Shown here one piece after another: positions 24,298 through 32,544 of a stretch of 63,160 nt of DNA (within the stretch, counting starts at the first letter, position 1; each line of letters opens with the position of its first letter). Source of the stretch: an uncultured bacterium. Its GTDB lineage: Bacteria > Bacteroidota > Bacteroidia > Bacteroidales > Bacteroidaceae. The stretch covers positions 1-63,160 of the forward strand of contig CAJMNM010000017.1 in the NCBI GenBank assembly GCA_905214795.1, read 5' to 3'. A program made the translations under genes and the position numbers. The notes below the pieces were generated by a model. The model did not search any database, had not been told where the DNA came from, and saw only the letters and a program-made list of their open reading frames with translations.

Positions 24298-25815
24298 ATG
24301 AAAATCAAAATAAATGTGATTAGTTCGTTTCTGGTATTATTACTAGGACTTACCTCTTGTAATCTTGACTATGCACCTGAAAATACATTGGTTGATGAAA
24401 AGGTATATAAGAATGAAAAGACAGCACAGGCTGCTTTGATGGGCGCATATGTGCGTCTGGATGTATTTTTGGCAGGAGCACCTCAGGATCAGAATAATTA
24501 TGCCAATTCGGGATATCTGTTTCTTATGGGAGATATCATGACAGATAATCTGACAGCACGAGAGTCTTCTTCTGATTTTGTCGCTGCAGAAACGGGAGAA
24601 TATACTACAGCCCAACATGATGGAATGCTCTATCAAATGTGGAATAATGGGTATAACGCGATAGATATGGCTAATAATGTAATAAGTGGTATACAAAAAT
24701 ATGGCGATTATGATCCGGAAGTGGAACGCCGTCATATTGCAGAGGCTAAATTTATCCGTGCTTATGTTTATTTTTATTTGTTGACGGTGTTTGGCGATCG
24801 TGCTTTGTTGGGTAATGAGAACGGTGACGGTGTGATTTTATGTCTTGATCCTTATAATGGTTATAACCCCAATGAGATACAAGGACGTAAGTCAAATGCA
24901 GATTGTTGGAAACAAATTCTTCAAGACCTTGAAACAGAAGCTTTGCCTGATTTGTCGGATGAGGTTCCGCAGATTGCTTCCAGAATCCGGGCAAATAAGA
25001 CTGTGGCTAAGGCATTATTGAGTCGAATATATCTGTATAGAGGTACTTATAATAATAATCAGGATTATTTAATTAAATCACGCGATTATGCTAAAGAAGT
25101 AATACAGACTGCAGGCTATGGATTTTCTACTTCTAGTGATGAATATAGTTCAGCATTGTTCCCAAGTAATGAATATTCACAGTCTGGATCATATCCCGAT
25201 CCGACGACCCGGAGTAATGAGTTGATATTTTTCCAACCGAGCCGTATTTATACAGATAATTATCCTAATGGTATGTATTATTACCGTAAAACATCTTATT
25301 TTGTACCAAGTACGATGAAAAATCTGTATGACGAAAAGGATGTACGAAGAACTTATTTGATATGGAGCGGCTCAAAAGAGGATAATGTGAATGATAGTAC
25401 TACAATGAAGTATAGCGGTGGACAATATGACGATGTGTTATATATCCGTATGGCAGAGATGAAACTGACTTATGCAGAAACATTAGCACGGACCTCAAAT
25501 GCAGTAACATCAGAAGCTATAAACCAGTTGAATGATGTGCACCAACGTGCTTTCCCGGAAGGTGATAAACCTGCGCTTTATACAACAGCAGATTTCCCTA
25601 CTTTGGATTCATTTTTGAAAGCGGTTTTGACCGAACGTAATAGAGAATTGGCTTATGAAGGGCATTACCGTTGGGATTTAGCACGTACTAACAATTTACT
25701 TGGTGATACTAAATTGAAAGCTGTTGATCCCGGACGTTGGAATCTTCCGATTCCGGACTACGAAATACGAATCTCAAACGGAGTGATTAAACAGAACTCA
25801 GGTTATAATGAATAG
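24298..25815 (+). CDS. SusD/RagB-type surface lipoprotein
   Basis: 505 residues. Lipid-bearing C21 in the lipobox (LTSCN). Forms the lid over the SusC barrel and binds its ligand at the cell surface. The TPR-like helices (MYQMWNNGYNAIDMANNVI, AEAKFIRAYVYFYLLTVFG), the KTVAKALLSRIYLYRG repeat and the C-terminal TERNRELAYEGHYRWDLART motif are typical of the family. It lies 20 bp after susC and 19 bp before the thioredoxin gene, in one operon. Confidence 0.95.
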   Translation: MKIKINVISSFLVLLLGLTSCNLDYAPENTLVDEKVYKNEKTAQAALMGAYVRLDVFLAGAPQDQNNYANSGYLFLMGDIMTDNLTARESSSDFVAAETGEYTTAQHDGMLYQMWNNGYNAIDMANNVISGIQKYGDYDPEVERRHIAEAKFIRAYVYFYLLTVFGDRALLGNENGDGVILCLDPYNGYNPNEIQGRKSNADCWKQILQDLETEALPDLSDEVPQIASRIRANKTVAKALLSRIYLYRGTYNNNQDYLIKSRDYAKEVIQTAGYGFSTSSDEYSSALFPSNEYSQSGSYPDPTTRSNELIFFQPSRIYTDNYPNGMYYYRKTSYFVPSTMKNLYDEKDVRRTYLIWSGSKEDNVNDSTTMKYSGGQYDDVLYIRMAEMKLTYAETLARTSNAVTSEAINQLNDVHQRAFPEGDKPALYTTADFPTLDSFLKAVLTERNRELAYEGHYRWDLARTNNLLGDTKLKAVDPGRWNLPIPDYEIRISNGVIKQNSGYNE

Positions 25816-25834
25816 TTTTTAATTAATTTATAAA

Positions 25835-26992
25835 ATGAAAAATAAGATTATTGTATTGGTCTTTGCACTCTTTTTGAGTGTATGTGGACAGTTGTATGCA
25901 CAAAATGAGGGTGTCAATTTTGTAGAAGGAAAAACTTTTGCTGAAGCGTTACAGATGGCAAAAGCAAGTAATAAACTGCTGTTTGTTGACTGTTATACCA
26001 GTTGGTGTGGACCTTGCAAAATGATGGCAACGAAGGTGTTTACCCAGAAAAAGGTTGGTGACTATTTCAATAAGGAATTTATATGTATAAAAGTAGATAT
26101 GGAGAAAGGCGAAGGTCCGGATTTGCACAAACGCTTTACGGTCAGAGCTTATCCTACTTTTCTTTTTATTGATGGAGACGGCAATGAGGTAAATCGTATT
26201 GTCGGTGGTTCAGATGCAGATAAGTTCCTTAAAACAGTACAGGATGGTGTAGGTGCTAAGAGCATGAAAACCATGACAGCGCGTTATGAAGCAGGTGAGC
26301 GTTCAATGGAGTTCCTTATTGATTATTTGGATGTGCTAGAGAAAGCTTATGCTAGTGATAAATGTAATCAGATAGCCCAGGAGTTGCTTGAAGGAAAGAC
26401 AGATCAATTGCTGACAAATGAAGCATTATATAATGCTTTTATTAGTTATACAACGTCTCCTCTTACTCCGGCTTTTCAATATGTAGTTGAACATAAAGCA
26501 GAGTTTGAGGCAAAGTATGATAAAGAACGTCTTAATCAAATGATGAAAATGACATGGACGCGCTATCCCCATACTTTTGTGAAACGTGCAGATGATGGTA
26601 CTTGTACATTTGATGACGCAGCAATGGAAGAATATGTTAAGGAGATGAAGCGTTGCAATGTTGAAGATTGCGATAAGATTATTCTCCTTACTGATATATT
26701 TGCAGCACAATCAATGAAAGACTGGAAGACTTTCTCAAAAGATTGCAGTAAATATATTAAGAAATATGGTGAGGATGATATGATGATTTATAACTGGTGC
26801 TTGGCAATTCAGAAAAACTGTCAGGATGCAGGTGTAAAGAAGACAGCTGTTAAATGGATGAAGAATCGTATTAAGAATATTGAAAAGGAGGAGGCAAAGG
26901 AAGAACCGTTACCTGAGGGCGTAATGAAAGCTATGCCGATGGTAAACTTCAAAAAGGTATATAATGATATGATTGAGAAATTCAATAATTAA
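25835..26992 (+). CDS. Exported thioredoxin-family protein with a long helical C-terminal part
   Basis: 385 residues. Signal peptide 1-22 (YAQ). Residues about 25-145 are a thioredoxin domain with active site C58-G-P-C61 in SWCGPCKMM and cis-proline in AYPTFLFI, so it should be redox active. Residues 150-385 form a mostly helical domain that I cannot assign, rich in Lys and Glu. It is the last gene of the susC-susD unit, followed by a strong terminator. With the TlpA-like protein 7 kb upstream it places the SusCD pair between two exported disulfide enzymes. Confidence 0.85.
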   Translation: MKNKIIVLVFALFLSVCGQLYAQNEGVNFVEGKTFAEALQMAKASNKLLFVDCYTSWCGPCKMMATKVFTQKKVGDYFNKEFICIKVDMEKGEGPDLHKRFTVRAYPTFLFIDGDGNEVNRIVGGSDADKFLKTVQDGVGAKSMKTMTARYEAGERSMEFLIDYLDVLEKAYASDKCNQIAQELLEGKTDQLLTNEALYNAFISYTTSPLTPAFQYVVEHKAEFEAKYDKERLNQMMKMTWTRYPHTFVKRADDGTCTFDDAAMEEYVKEMKRCNVEDCDKIILLTDIFAAQSMKDWKTFSKDCSKYIKKYGEDDMMIYNWCLAIQKNCQDAGVKKTAVKWMKNRIKNIEKEEAKEEPLPEGVMKAMPMVNFKKVYNDMIEKFNN

Positions 26993-27016
26993 TAGCGTTT
27001 AATTTGTTCATATAAT

Positions 27017-27056
27017 AAGAGCGGGTCGGAATCTTATTTTCCGACCCGCTCTTGTT
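27017..27056 (+). terminator. Strong terminator after the SusCD-thioredoxin operon
   Basis: A perfect 15-bp stem (27017-27031 with 27039-27053), 7-nt loop, then TTGTTG. The reverse tail is A+T-rich, so it may also stop the convergent GH28-like transcript. Confidence 0.8.
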
Positions 27057-27144
27057 GTAAGATGATCTTTATGAGTAGGGGAAATAGTTGCTTGAAATAA
27101 CAGGAATGCATGAATTGTATGTATTCCTGTTGGAAAGTATGGGG

Positions 27145-28596
27145 TTATTTATATATAATGTTTTCTGTATGTTCTCCGACAAAAATATCCGCCATATCTC
27201 CGGTTTTATACCAAGATGGCTTTCCTGGCATATTGTCTTTAATATGTACGCCGTTGATTTTAAGATTATCGAATGTGATATTTTTGACTTTATGTGTTTC
27301 GTCATAACCTATAATCATGGATAAGTCCGCATTCTTACCTTCATACGAGATATTTTTGAATAAGATATTTTCAATACCTCTTCCCGGGGCCTTGCAGTAT
27401 TTCTTATTATAAAAGATTCTAAGATTGATTAATTGCCCTTGACGGAAGTCTTCAACGCGGATATTTTCAAATCTTACATTACGTACAAGATTGCTGTCTC
27501 CGGCATTTATGGCCATACATCCTTGGTAATCTATTTGTTTTTCTTTATGGTCGAGAATATCTATATTGACATAATTGAGATTCTCGAGAATTTCTGGTTG
27601 ATCAACATTGCCATGAATACCGATAAAAATTGGGTGGGCTACATCTGCCCATAATGTGGAGTTTTGCATGGTTATGTTACGGCAGCCGCCAGTGTATCCC
27701 ATGCGGGTACCATAGACAGTGGTACAATCATCAGAATTTCTACAAAAGACACCGTCAAAAAGCACATTGTTGCTGGCGAATATGTTTAAACCATCTCCCC
27801 ATCCATATGAACTGATGACTTTAAGATTACGGATGGTTATACTGTCTGAACCTCCTGTTGGACATTGTGTGGTAATAAGTCCTTCTACAGATATGTTTTT
27901 AGAGTTTTCAATGCTGATGCCGGCTCCACGTCCATCTGGGTGGACTTCGCCACGTCCGAAGATTTTTACATTATGGGCGTTTTTTATACGCAAACATCCT
28001 TTTACAATAGCTCCTCCTGCAACATATACAGTTTTTCCGGATGGAATATCCATAATATTATCTTTGAGGTAATGTATGCCTGGACCGAAATAAATTAAGT
28101 CTTTGTTCTTTTTAAGTTTACGTTTGATAAGAGAAGCTGTTGGTTTGTTTGATTCGATAGGACCAGCAAACAAGTGTAGATTATGGAAGATATCACCATT
28201 TATCTCAACAGACAGATTGCGTGGTCTGTCTAATGTGAATATCATAGTACTGTCTGAGATAGTTGGGGTGATGTCATAGGAAAGTGGTCGTACACGTCCG
28301 CTGTGTATAAGGCCATGTTTTGATGTGACAGAGATTTCTACCTTACCACTAAAGTCAAAGTATGCCATTGAAGCTTCTTTTACTTGATGTTGTGTTCCCT
28401 TTACTTCATCTACTTTGATTACATAGGTGTCAATTGGTTTCCATTCTCCATTGCCTTGTCGGACTTTTACTGTGAAGTCGTTTTTTAAGGCAGCGCCTTG
28501 TGGAGCCGGATAGATTTCCAGTTTGTCATTTAAGGTTTTTGCTTGTATCGTGGATGATAACAGGCAGAAAATAAGTAATGTTCTGTTAAAACTCAT
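27145..28596 (-). CDS. Exported GH28-like right-handed beta-helix protein
   Basis: 483 residues. Signal peptide 1-19 (IQAK). An N-terminal beta-sandwich (about 20-125) is followed by a right-handed beta-helix (about 150-470) with many short IxNVxFxNI-type rungs. It resembles the GH28 (polygalacturonase) and GH49 clan: D289-D290 in NSDDC and H328 in GIHGN lie where GH28 enzymes have the DD and GHG catalytic motifs. The RIK motif is not clear, so activity on polygalacturonate is uncertain. It faces the SusCD operon and shares only the terminator region with it, so it may supply ligand to that system or be independent. Confidence 0.7.
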   Translation of the reverse strand: MSFNRTLLIFCLLSSTIQAKTLNDKLEIYPAPQGAALKNDFTVKVRQGNGEWKPIDTYVIKVDEVKGTQHQVKEASMAYFDFSGKVEISVTSKHGLIHSGRVRPLSYDITPTISDSTMIFTLDRPRNLSVEINGDIFHNLHLFAGPIESNKPTASLIKRKLKKNKDLIYFGPGIHYLKDNIMDIPSGKTVYVAGGAIVKGCLRIKNAHNVKIFGRGEVHPDGRGAGISIENSKNISVEGLITTQCPTGGSDSITIRNLKVISSYGWGDGLNIFASNNVLFDGVFCRNSDDCTTVYGTRMGYTGGCRNITMQNSTLWADVAHPIFIGIHGNVDQPEILENLNYVNIDILDHKEKQIDYQGCMAINAGDSNLVRNVRFENIRVEDFRQGQLINLRIFYNKKYCKAPGRGIENILFKNISYEGKNADLSMIIGYDETHKVKNITFDNLKINGVHIKDNMPGKPSWYKTGDMADIFVGEHTENIIYK

Positions 28597-28771
28597 AATT
28601 AGGTACTATAAAATTTATTATTTAATGTCTACGAATTAAAAGACGAACTCCCTTAAATAAAAAAACTTAAAATAGTTAAATTGTAGAATTTTGTTTGTAC
28701 TCATCGTTTAAAGATACTTACTGTTAGAATACATTATATGGTATTGCCCGCTTCTTCCCAATTTTTTATTG

Positions 28772-28779
28772 TATCTTTG
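28772..28779 (+). promoter_or_regulatory. -7 promoter box of the U32 gene
   Basis: TATCTTTG, a perfect TAnnTTTG element. Counting 4 nt to +1 puts the transcript start near 28783, only about 7 nt before the ATG at 28790. Confidence 0.6.
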
Positions 28780-28789
28780 TATTGTTAAA

Positions 28790-30049
28790 ATGAATAAGAT
28801 GAACAGAAAGGATTTTGAAATCATGGCTCCTGTGGGGTCGCCAGAGTCACTGGCTGCCGCATTGAATGCAGGTGCTGATTCTATTTATTTTGGTATTGAA
28901 AACTTGAATATGCGTGCTCATTCAGCAAGTACTTTCACAATCAATGATTTGAAGCAAATGGCTCAGACCTGTTCTGAGCATCATGTGAAGAGTTATCTGA
29001 CTGTCAATACTATTATTTATGGTGAAGATATACCGTTGATGCGTACAATTATTGATGCCGCTAAAGAAGCAAATATCTCAGCTGTAATTGCTTCGGATGT
29101 TGCAGTAATGATGTATTGTCGTGAGGTCGGTCAGGAAGTTCATCTGTCAACTCAGTTAAATATCAGTAATATTGAGGCGTTGAAATTTTATGCTCAGTTT
29201 GCCGATGTCGTTGTGTTGGCCCGTGAGTTGAATATGAGCCAGGTGGCAGAGATTTATCGTCAGATTGAGGAACAACATATTTGTGGACCAAGCGGTCGTC
29301 TTATACAAATAGAAATGTTTTGTCATGGTGCGCTTTGTATGGCCGTTAGTGGAAAATGTTATCTGAGTTTGGATAATACTGGACGTTCAGCCAATCGTGG
29401 AGCCTGCATGCAGATTTGTCGTCGGGGATATATTGTTAAAGATCGTGAGACTGGTATAGAACTGGAAATAGATAACAAATATATTATGAGTCCGAAGGAC
29501 TTAAAGACAATTCGTTTCATTGATAAAATGATGAAGGCTGGTGTCAGAGTCTTTAAGATTGAAGGACGTGCACGTGGCCCTGAATATGTTCATACCGTAG
29601 TCAGCTGTTATCGTGAGGCCATACAGAGTGTGTTGGATGGTACGTTTACTGAAGAGAAGAAAGATGCTTGGGACGAAAGACTGAAAAAAGTGTTTAACAG
29701 GGGCTTTTGGGACGGCTATTATCAGGGACAACGTTTGGGAGAATGGACTAAAAATTATGGTTCGGCAGCGACAGAAAAGAAAGTTTATGTGGGTAAGGTC
29801 ATTAAATATTTCTCGAATCTGAGTGTCGGCGAATTTCAAATAGAAGCTTCCGAGTTAAGTGTTGGTGATAAACTATTGATTACCGGCCCAACGACAGGTG
29901 CCATGTTTTTGGATTTAGAAGAGGTTAGATTTGATTTGAAACCAGTAGATACGGTAAGTAAAGGTATGCGTGTCTCATTTAAAGTACCTGGTAAGATAAG
30001 GCCAAGTGACAAACTTTATAAGTTGGTAAAAGTTGAGCATGGAGACTGA
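28790..30049 (+). CDS. U32 family peptidase-like protein (TrhP/YegQ type tRNA hydroxylation factor)
   Basis: 419 residues. U32 proteins of this type act with prephenate in making 5-hydroxyuridine in tRNA or in rRNA hydroxylation, and were first annotated as collagenases. The N-terminus (MAPVGSPESLAAALNAGADSI), the HLSTQLNISN strand and the four-cysteine set around CHGALCMAVSGKC and GACMQICRR, a likely Fe-S site, are typical. The C-terminus is a small beta-barrel. ATG codons at 28790 and 28799 are both possible; either gives a very short leader from the promoter at 28772-28779. The frame extends to a TTG at 28769 but that lies before the promoter. A terminator follows 43 bp after the stop. Confidence 0.88.
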   Translation: MNKMNRKDFEIMAPVGSPESLAAALNAGADSIYFGIENLNMRAHSASTFTINDLKQMAQTCSEHHVKSYLTVNTIIYGEDIPLMRTIIDAAKEANISAVIASDVAVMMYCREVGQEVHLSTQLNISNIEALKFYAQFADVVVLARELNMSQVAEIYRQIEEQHICGPSGRLIQIEMFCHGALCMAVSGKCYLSLDNTGRSANRGACMQICRRGYIVKDRETGIELEIDNKYIMSPKDLKTIRFIDKMMKAGVRVFKIEGRARGPEYVHTVVSCYREAIQSVLDGTFTEEKKDAWDERLKKVFNRGFWDGYYQGQRLGEWTKNYGSAATEKKVYVGKVIKYFSNLSVGEFQIEASELSVGDKLLITGPTTGAMFLDLEEVRFDLKPVDTVSKGMRVSFKVPGKIRPSDKLYKLVKVEHGD

Positions 30050-30091
30050 GAAAGTGGTCAATAAGAATTGCAAAATGAGAAGATAGTTGGT

Positions 30092-30130
30092 AAAATGGCA
30101 TTTTTTTATTATTGAAATGCCATTTTTGTT
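30092..30130 (+). terminator. Intrinsic terminator after the U32 gene
   Basis: A perfect 12-bp stem (30092-30103 with 30115-30126), 11-nt loop, then TGTTT. Confidence 0.75.
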
Positions 30131-30140
30131 TATCTTTTCT

Positions 30141-30148
30141 TATCTTTG
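30141..30148 (+). promoter_or_regulatory. -7 promoter box of the serine acetyltransferase gene
   Basis: TATCTTTG, 29 bp before the ATG. The -33 position falls in the preceding terminator and shows no TTTG at the usual spacing. Confidence 0.5.
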
Positions 30149-30176
30149 CAGATGTATGTTATATTTTTTTAGATAA

Positions 30177-31085
30177 ATGAGTCCACTGAATTTCACTCAT
30201 CTTTTGGCCCAAACAGTGACAGACTTATCCGAGAGTTCCTCCTTGAAAGGATTATTTCATGAACATCAGGACGGTGACCCACTTCCATCCGGAAAAGTTT
30301 TGCATGAAATTATAGAACTTTGCCGGGCGATACTTTTCCCAGGTTTCTATGGTAAGTCAACGGTCAATCATCATACTATAACCTATCATATCGGCGTTAA
30401 TCTGGAACGTTTGTATAATTTGCTGACGGAGCAGATTCTTGCAGGACTTTGCTTTTCAACAGAGGTTCAGGCTGGAAGAATAGATGAACAGAGTTGTGAC
30501 TTGTATAAAGAAAAAGCAACAGAGCTTGCAGGACAATTTATCCAACGTTTACCTATGTTGCGAAAAATATTGGCTACCGATGTAGAAGCAGCCTATAATG
30601 GAGATCCTGCAGCGGAAACATATGGTGAGATTATCAGTTGTTATCCCATTATCAAGGCTTTAAGTAATTATCGTATAGCACATGAGTTATTATTACTTAA
30701 AGTACCACTTATTCCACGTATTATTACGGAAATGGCACATTCTGAGACAGGTATAGATATTCATCCCGGGGCGCAGATTGGACATCACTTTACGATAGAC
30801 CATGGTACTGGAGTAGTAATTGGAGCAACTTGCATTATTGGCAATAATGTTAAGTTATATCAGGGTGTGACATTAGGAGCAAAAAGTTTTCCGTTGGATG
30901 AGAATGGTAATCCAATAAAAGGAATACCCCGTCATCCGATATTGGAAGATGACGTGATAGTGTATGCCAATTCAACGATATTGGGACGTATTGTTATAGG
31001 TAAGGGGGCTACCATAGGTGGAAATATTTGGGTGACAGAAGACGTTCCGGCTGGTGCCAAACTTGTACAAAAGAAATATAAATAA
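30177..31085 (+). CDS. cysE: Serine O-acetyltransferase
   Basis: 302 residues, the long form of the family. Makes O-acetylserine from serine and acetyl-CoA, the first step of cysteine synthesis. The N-terminal helical domain (about 1-190) has the conserved YPIIKALSNYRIAHEL segment. The C-terminal left-handed beta-helix (about 195-295) shows hexapeptide repeats and the active-site segment DIHPGAQIG ... IDHGTGVVIG with catalytic Asp/His, followed by LYQGVTLGA. The start ATG follows a promoter box by 29 bp. It is followed 43 bp later by the methyltransferase gene and may start a long operon. Confidence 0.92.
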   Translation: MSPLNFTHLLAQTVTDLSESSSLKGLFHEHQDGDPLPSGKVLHEIIELCRAILFPGFYGKSTVNHHTITYHIGVNLERLYNLLTEQILAGLCFSTEVQAGRIDEQSCDLYKEKATELAGQFIQRLPMLRKILATDVEAAYNGDPAAETYGEIISCYPIIKALSNYRIAHELLLLKVPLIPRIITEMAHSETGIDIHPGAQIGHHFTIDHGTGVVIGATCIIGNNVKLYQGVTLGAKSFPLDENGNPIKGIPRHPILEDDVIVYANSTILGRIVIGKGATIGGNIWVTEDVPAGAKLVQKKYK

Positions 31086-31128
31086 TCCATAAATAAATCA
31101 ATAAAAGCTATCCATAGAAAATAAAAAG

Positions 31129-32544
31129 ATGGAAACTGAATTCGAACTCATCGCCAAAACATTCCAGGGATTGGAAAATGTATTGGCCAAAGAGCTTACT
31201 GACCTGGGTGCCAATAATATTCAAATAGGCCGCCGAATGGTCTCATTTACAGGTGACAAAGCCTTGATGTATCGTGCAAACTTTGCACTTCGTACAGCAA
31301 TCCGTATTCTGAAACCGATTAAACATTTTAAAGCAACATCGGCAGATGAAGTTTATGATGCCATTAAGGCGATTAACTGGACGGATTACTTGGATAATAA
31401 TACCAGTTTTGCAGTAGATTCTGTAGTGTTCTCTAAAGAATTTCGTCATAGTAAATTTGTGGCGTATAAAGTTAAGGATGCTATTGTTGACTATTTCCGT
31501 GAAAAGACAGGTTCACGACCTAATATCTGTGTAAGTAATCCGGATTTGCAGCTTAATATTCATATTGCTGAGAATGATTGTACGCTTTCTCTTGATAGTT
31601 CGGGTGAATCTTTGCATCGTCGCGGTTATCGTCAGGAAGCAGTAGAAGCTCCGTTGAACGAAGTCTTGGCTGCAGGTATGATTTTGATGACCGGATGGCA
31701 GGGAGAGTGCGATTTGATTGATCCGATGTGTGGTTCTGGTACCATTCTTATAGAGGCTGCATTAATTGCGCGTAATATAGCTCCGGGTGTGTTCCGCAAA
31801 CAATATGCTTTTGAGAAGTGGTCTGATTTTGATCAGGAGTTGTTTGATTCAATTTATAATGATGATTCAAACGAACGTGAGTTTAGCCATAAAATATACG
31901 GTTATGATATTAACCGTAATGCAATCGACATTGCGACAAAGAATGTAAAGGCTGCCGGATTGACCAAAGATATTGAGCTGAACGTACAGGACTTCCATAA
32001 ATTCACAAAACCGGATGAAAAGAGTATCATTATAACCAATCCACCATATGGTGAACGTATTTCGACACCAGATTTGTTGGGGTTGTATAAAATGATTGGT
32101 GAGCGTTTGAAACATCAGTTTATGGATAATGATGCCTGGATTTTGAGCTACCGAGAGGAATGTTTTGAACAGATTGGTCTGAAGCCATCAATAAAGATAC
32201 CGTTGTATAACGGTTCTTTGGAATGTGAATTCCGTAAATATGTTATCTTCAGTGGAAAATATAAGGAAGTACGTGCAGAAGGACGAGAAGTGAAAACAGC
32301 GGACGAACGTCGTCAGATGGCAGAGAAAAAACGCTTCAAGGCTCATCGTGAGTTTAAGAAAGCTATAGATGAAGATGATGATGAAAGCTATGGAATGAAG
32401 AGTCGTAGTTCACGTCACGATGGCCGTGATAATCGTTCTATGGGTAATAAGCGTGCTTTTAAACGTGAGGGAAAGAATTATGACGGAGGCCGTAAGTCTT
32501 ATGGGAAGAACTGGAAAAATGACAGATATGATGATGAAGATTAA
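31129..32544 (+). CDS. rlmL: THUMP-domain rRNA N2-guanine methyltransferase (RlmL-like)
   Basis: 471 residues. Methylates a guanine of 23S rRNA (RlmL class; the C-terminal RlmK domain of the E. coli fusion is absent). THUMP domain about 45-155, then the SAM-binding Rossmann domain with DPMCGSGT (199-206) and the target-base motif NPPYGER (304-310). From about 385 the tail is basic and disordered, ending in a mix of Arg, Lys, Gly, Tyr and Asp (RSSRHDGRDNRS ... DRYDDED), as in RNA-binding tails. Its last codons overlap the start of the DPP4 gene in another frame, so the two are translationally coupled or at least co-transcribed. Confidence 0.88.
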   Translation: METEFELIAKTFQGLENVLAKELTDLGANNIQIGRRMVSFTGDKALMYRANFALRTAIRILKPIKHFKATSADEVYDAIKAINWTDYLDNNTSFAVDSVVFSKEFRHSKFVAYKVKDAIVDYFREKTGSRPNICVSNPDLQLNIHIAENDCTLSLDSSGESLHRRGYRQEAVEAPLNEVLAAGMILMTGWQGECDLIDPMCGSGTILIEAALIARNIAPGVFRKQYAFEKWSDFDQELFDSIYNDDSNEREFSHKIYGYDINRNAIDIATKNVKAAGLTKDIELNVQDFHKFTKPDEKSIIITNPPYGERISTPDLLGLYKMIGERLKHQFMDNDAWILSYREECFEQIGLKPSIKIPLYNGSLECEFRKYVIFSGKYKEVRAEGREVKTADERRQMAEKKRFKAHREFKKAIDEDDDESYGMKSRSSRHDGRDNRSMGNKRAFKREGKNYDGGRKSYGKNWKNDRYDDED

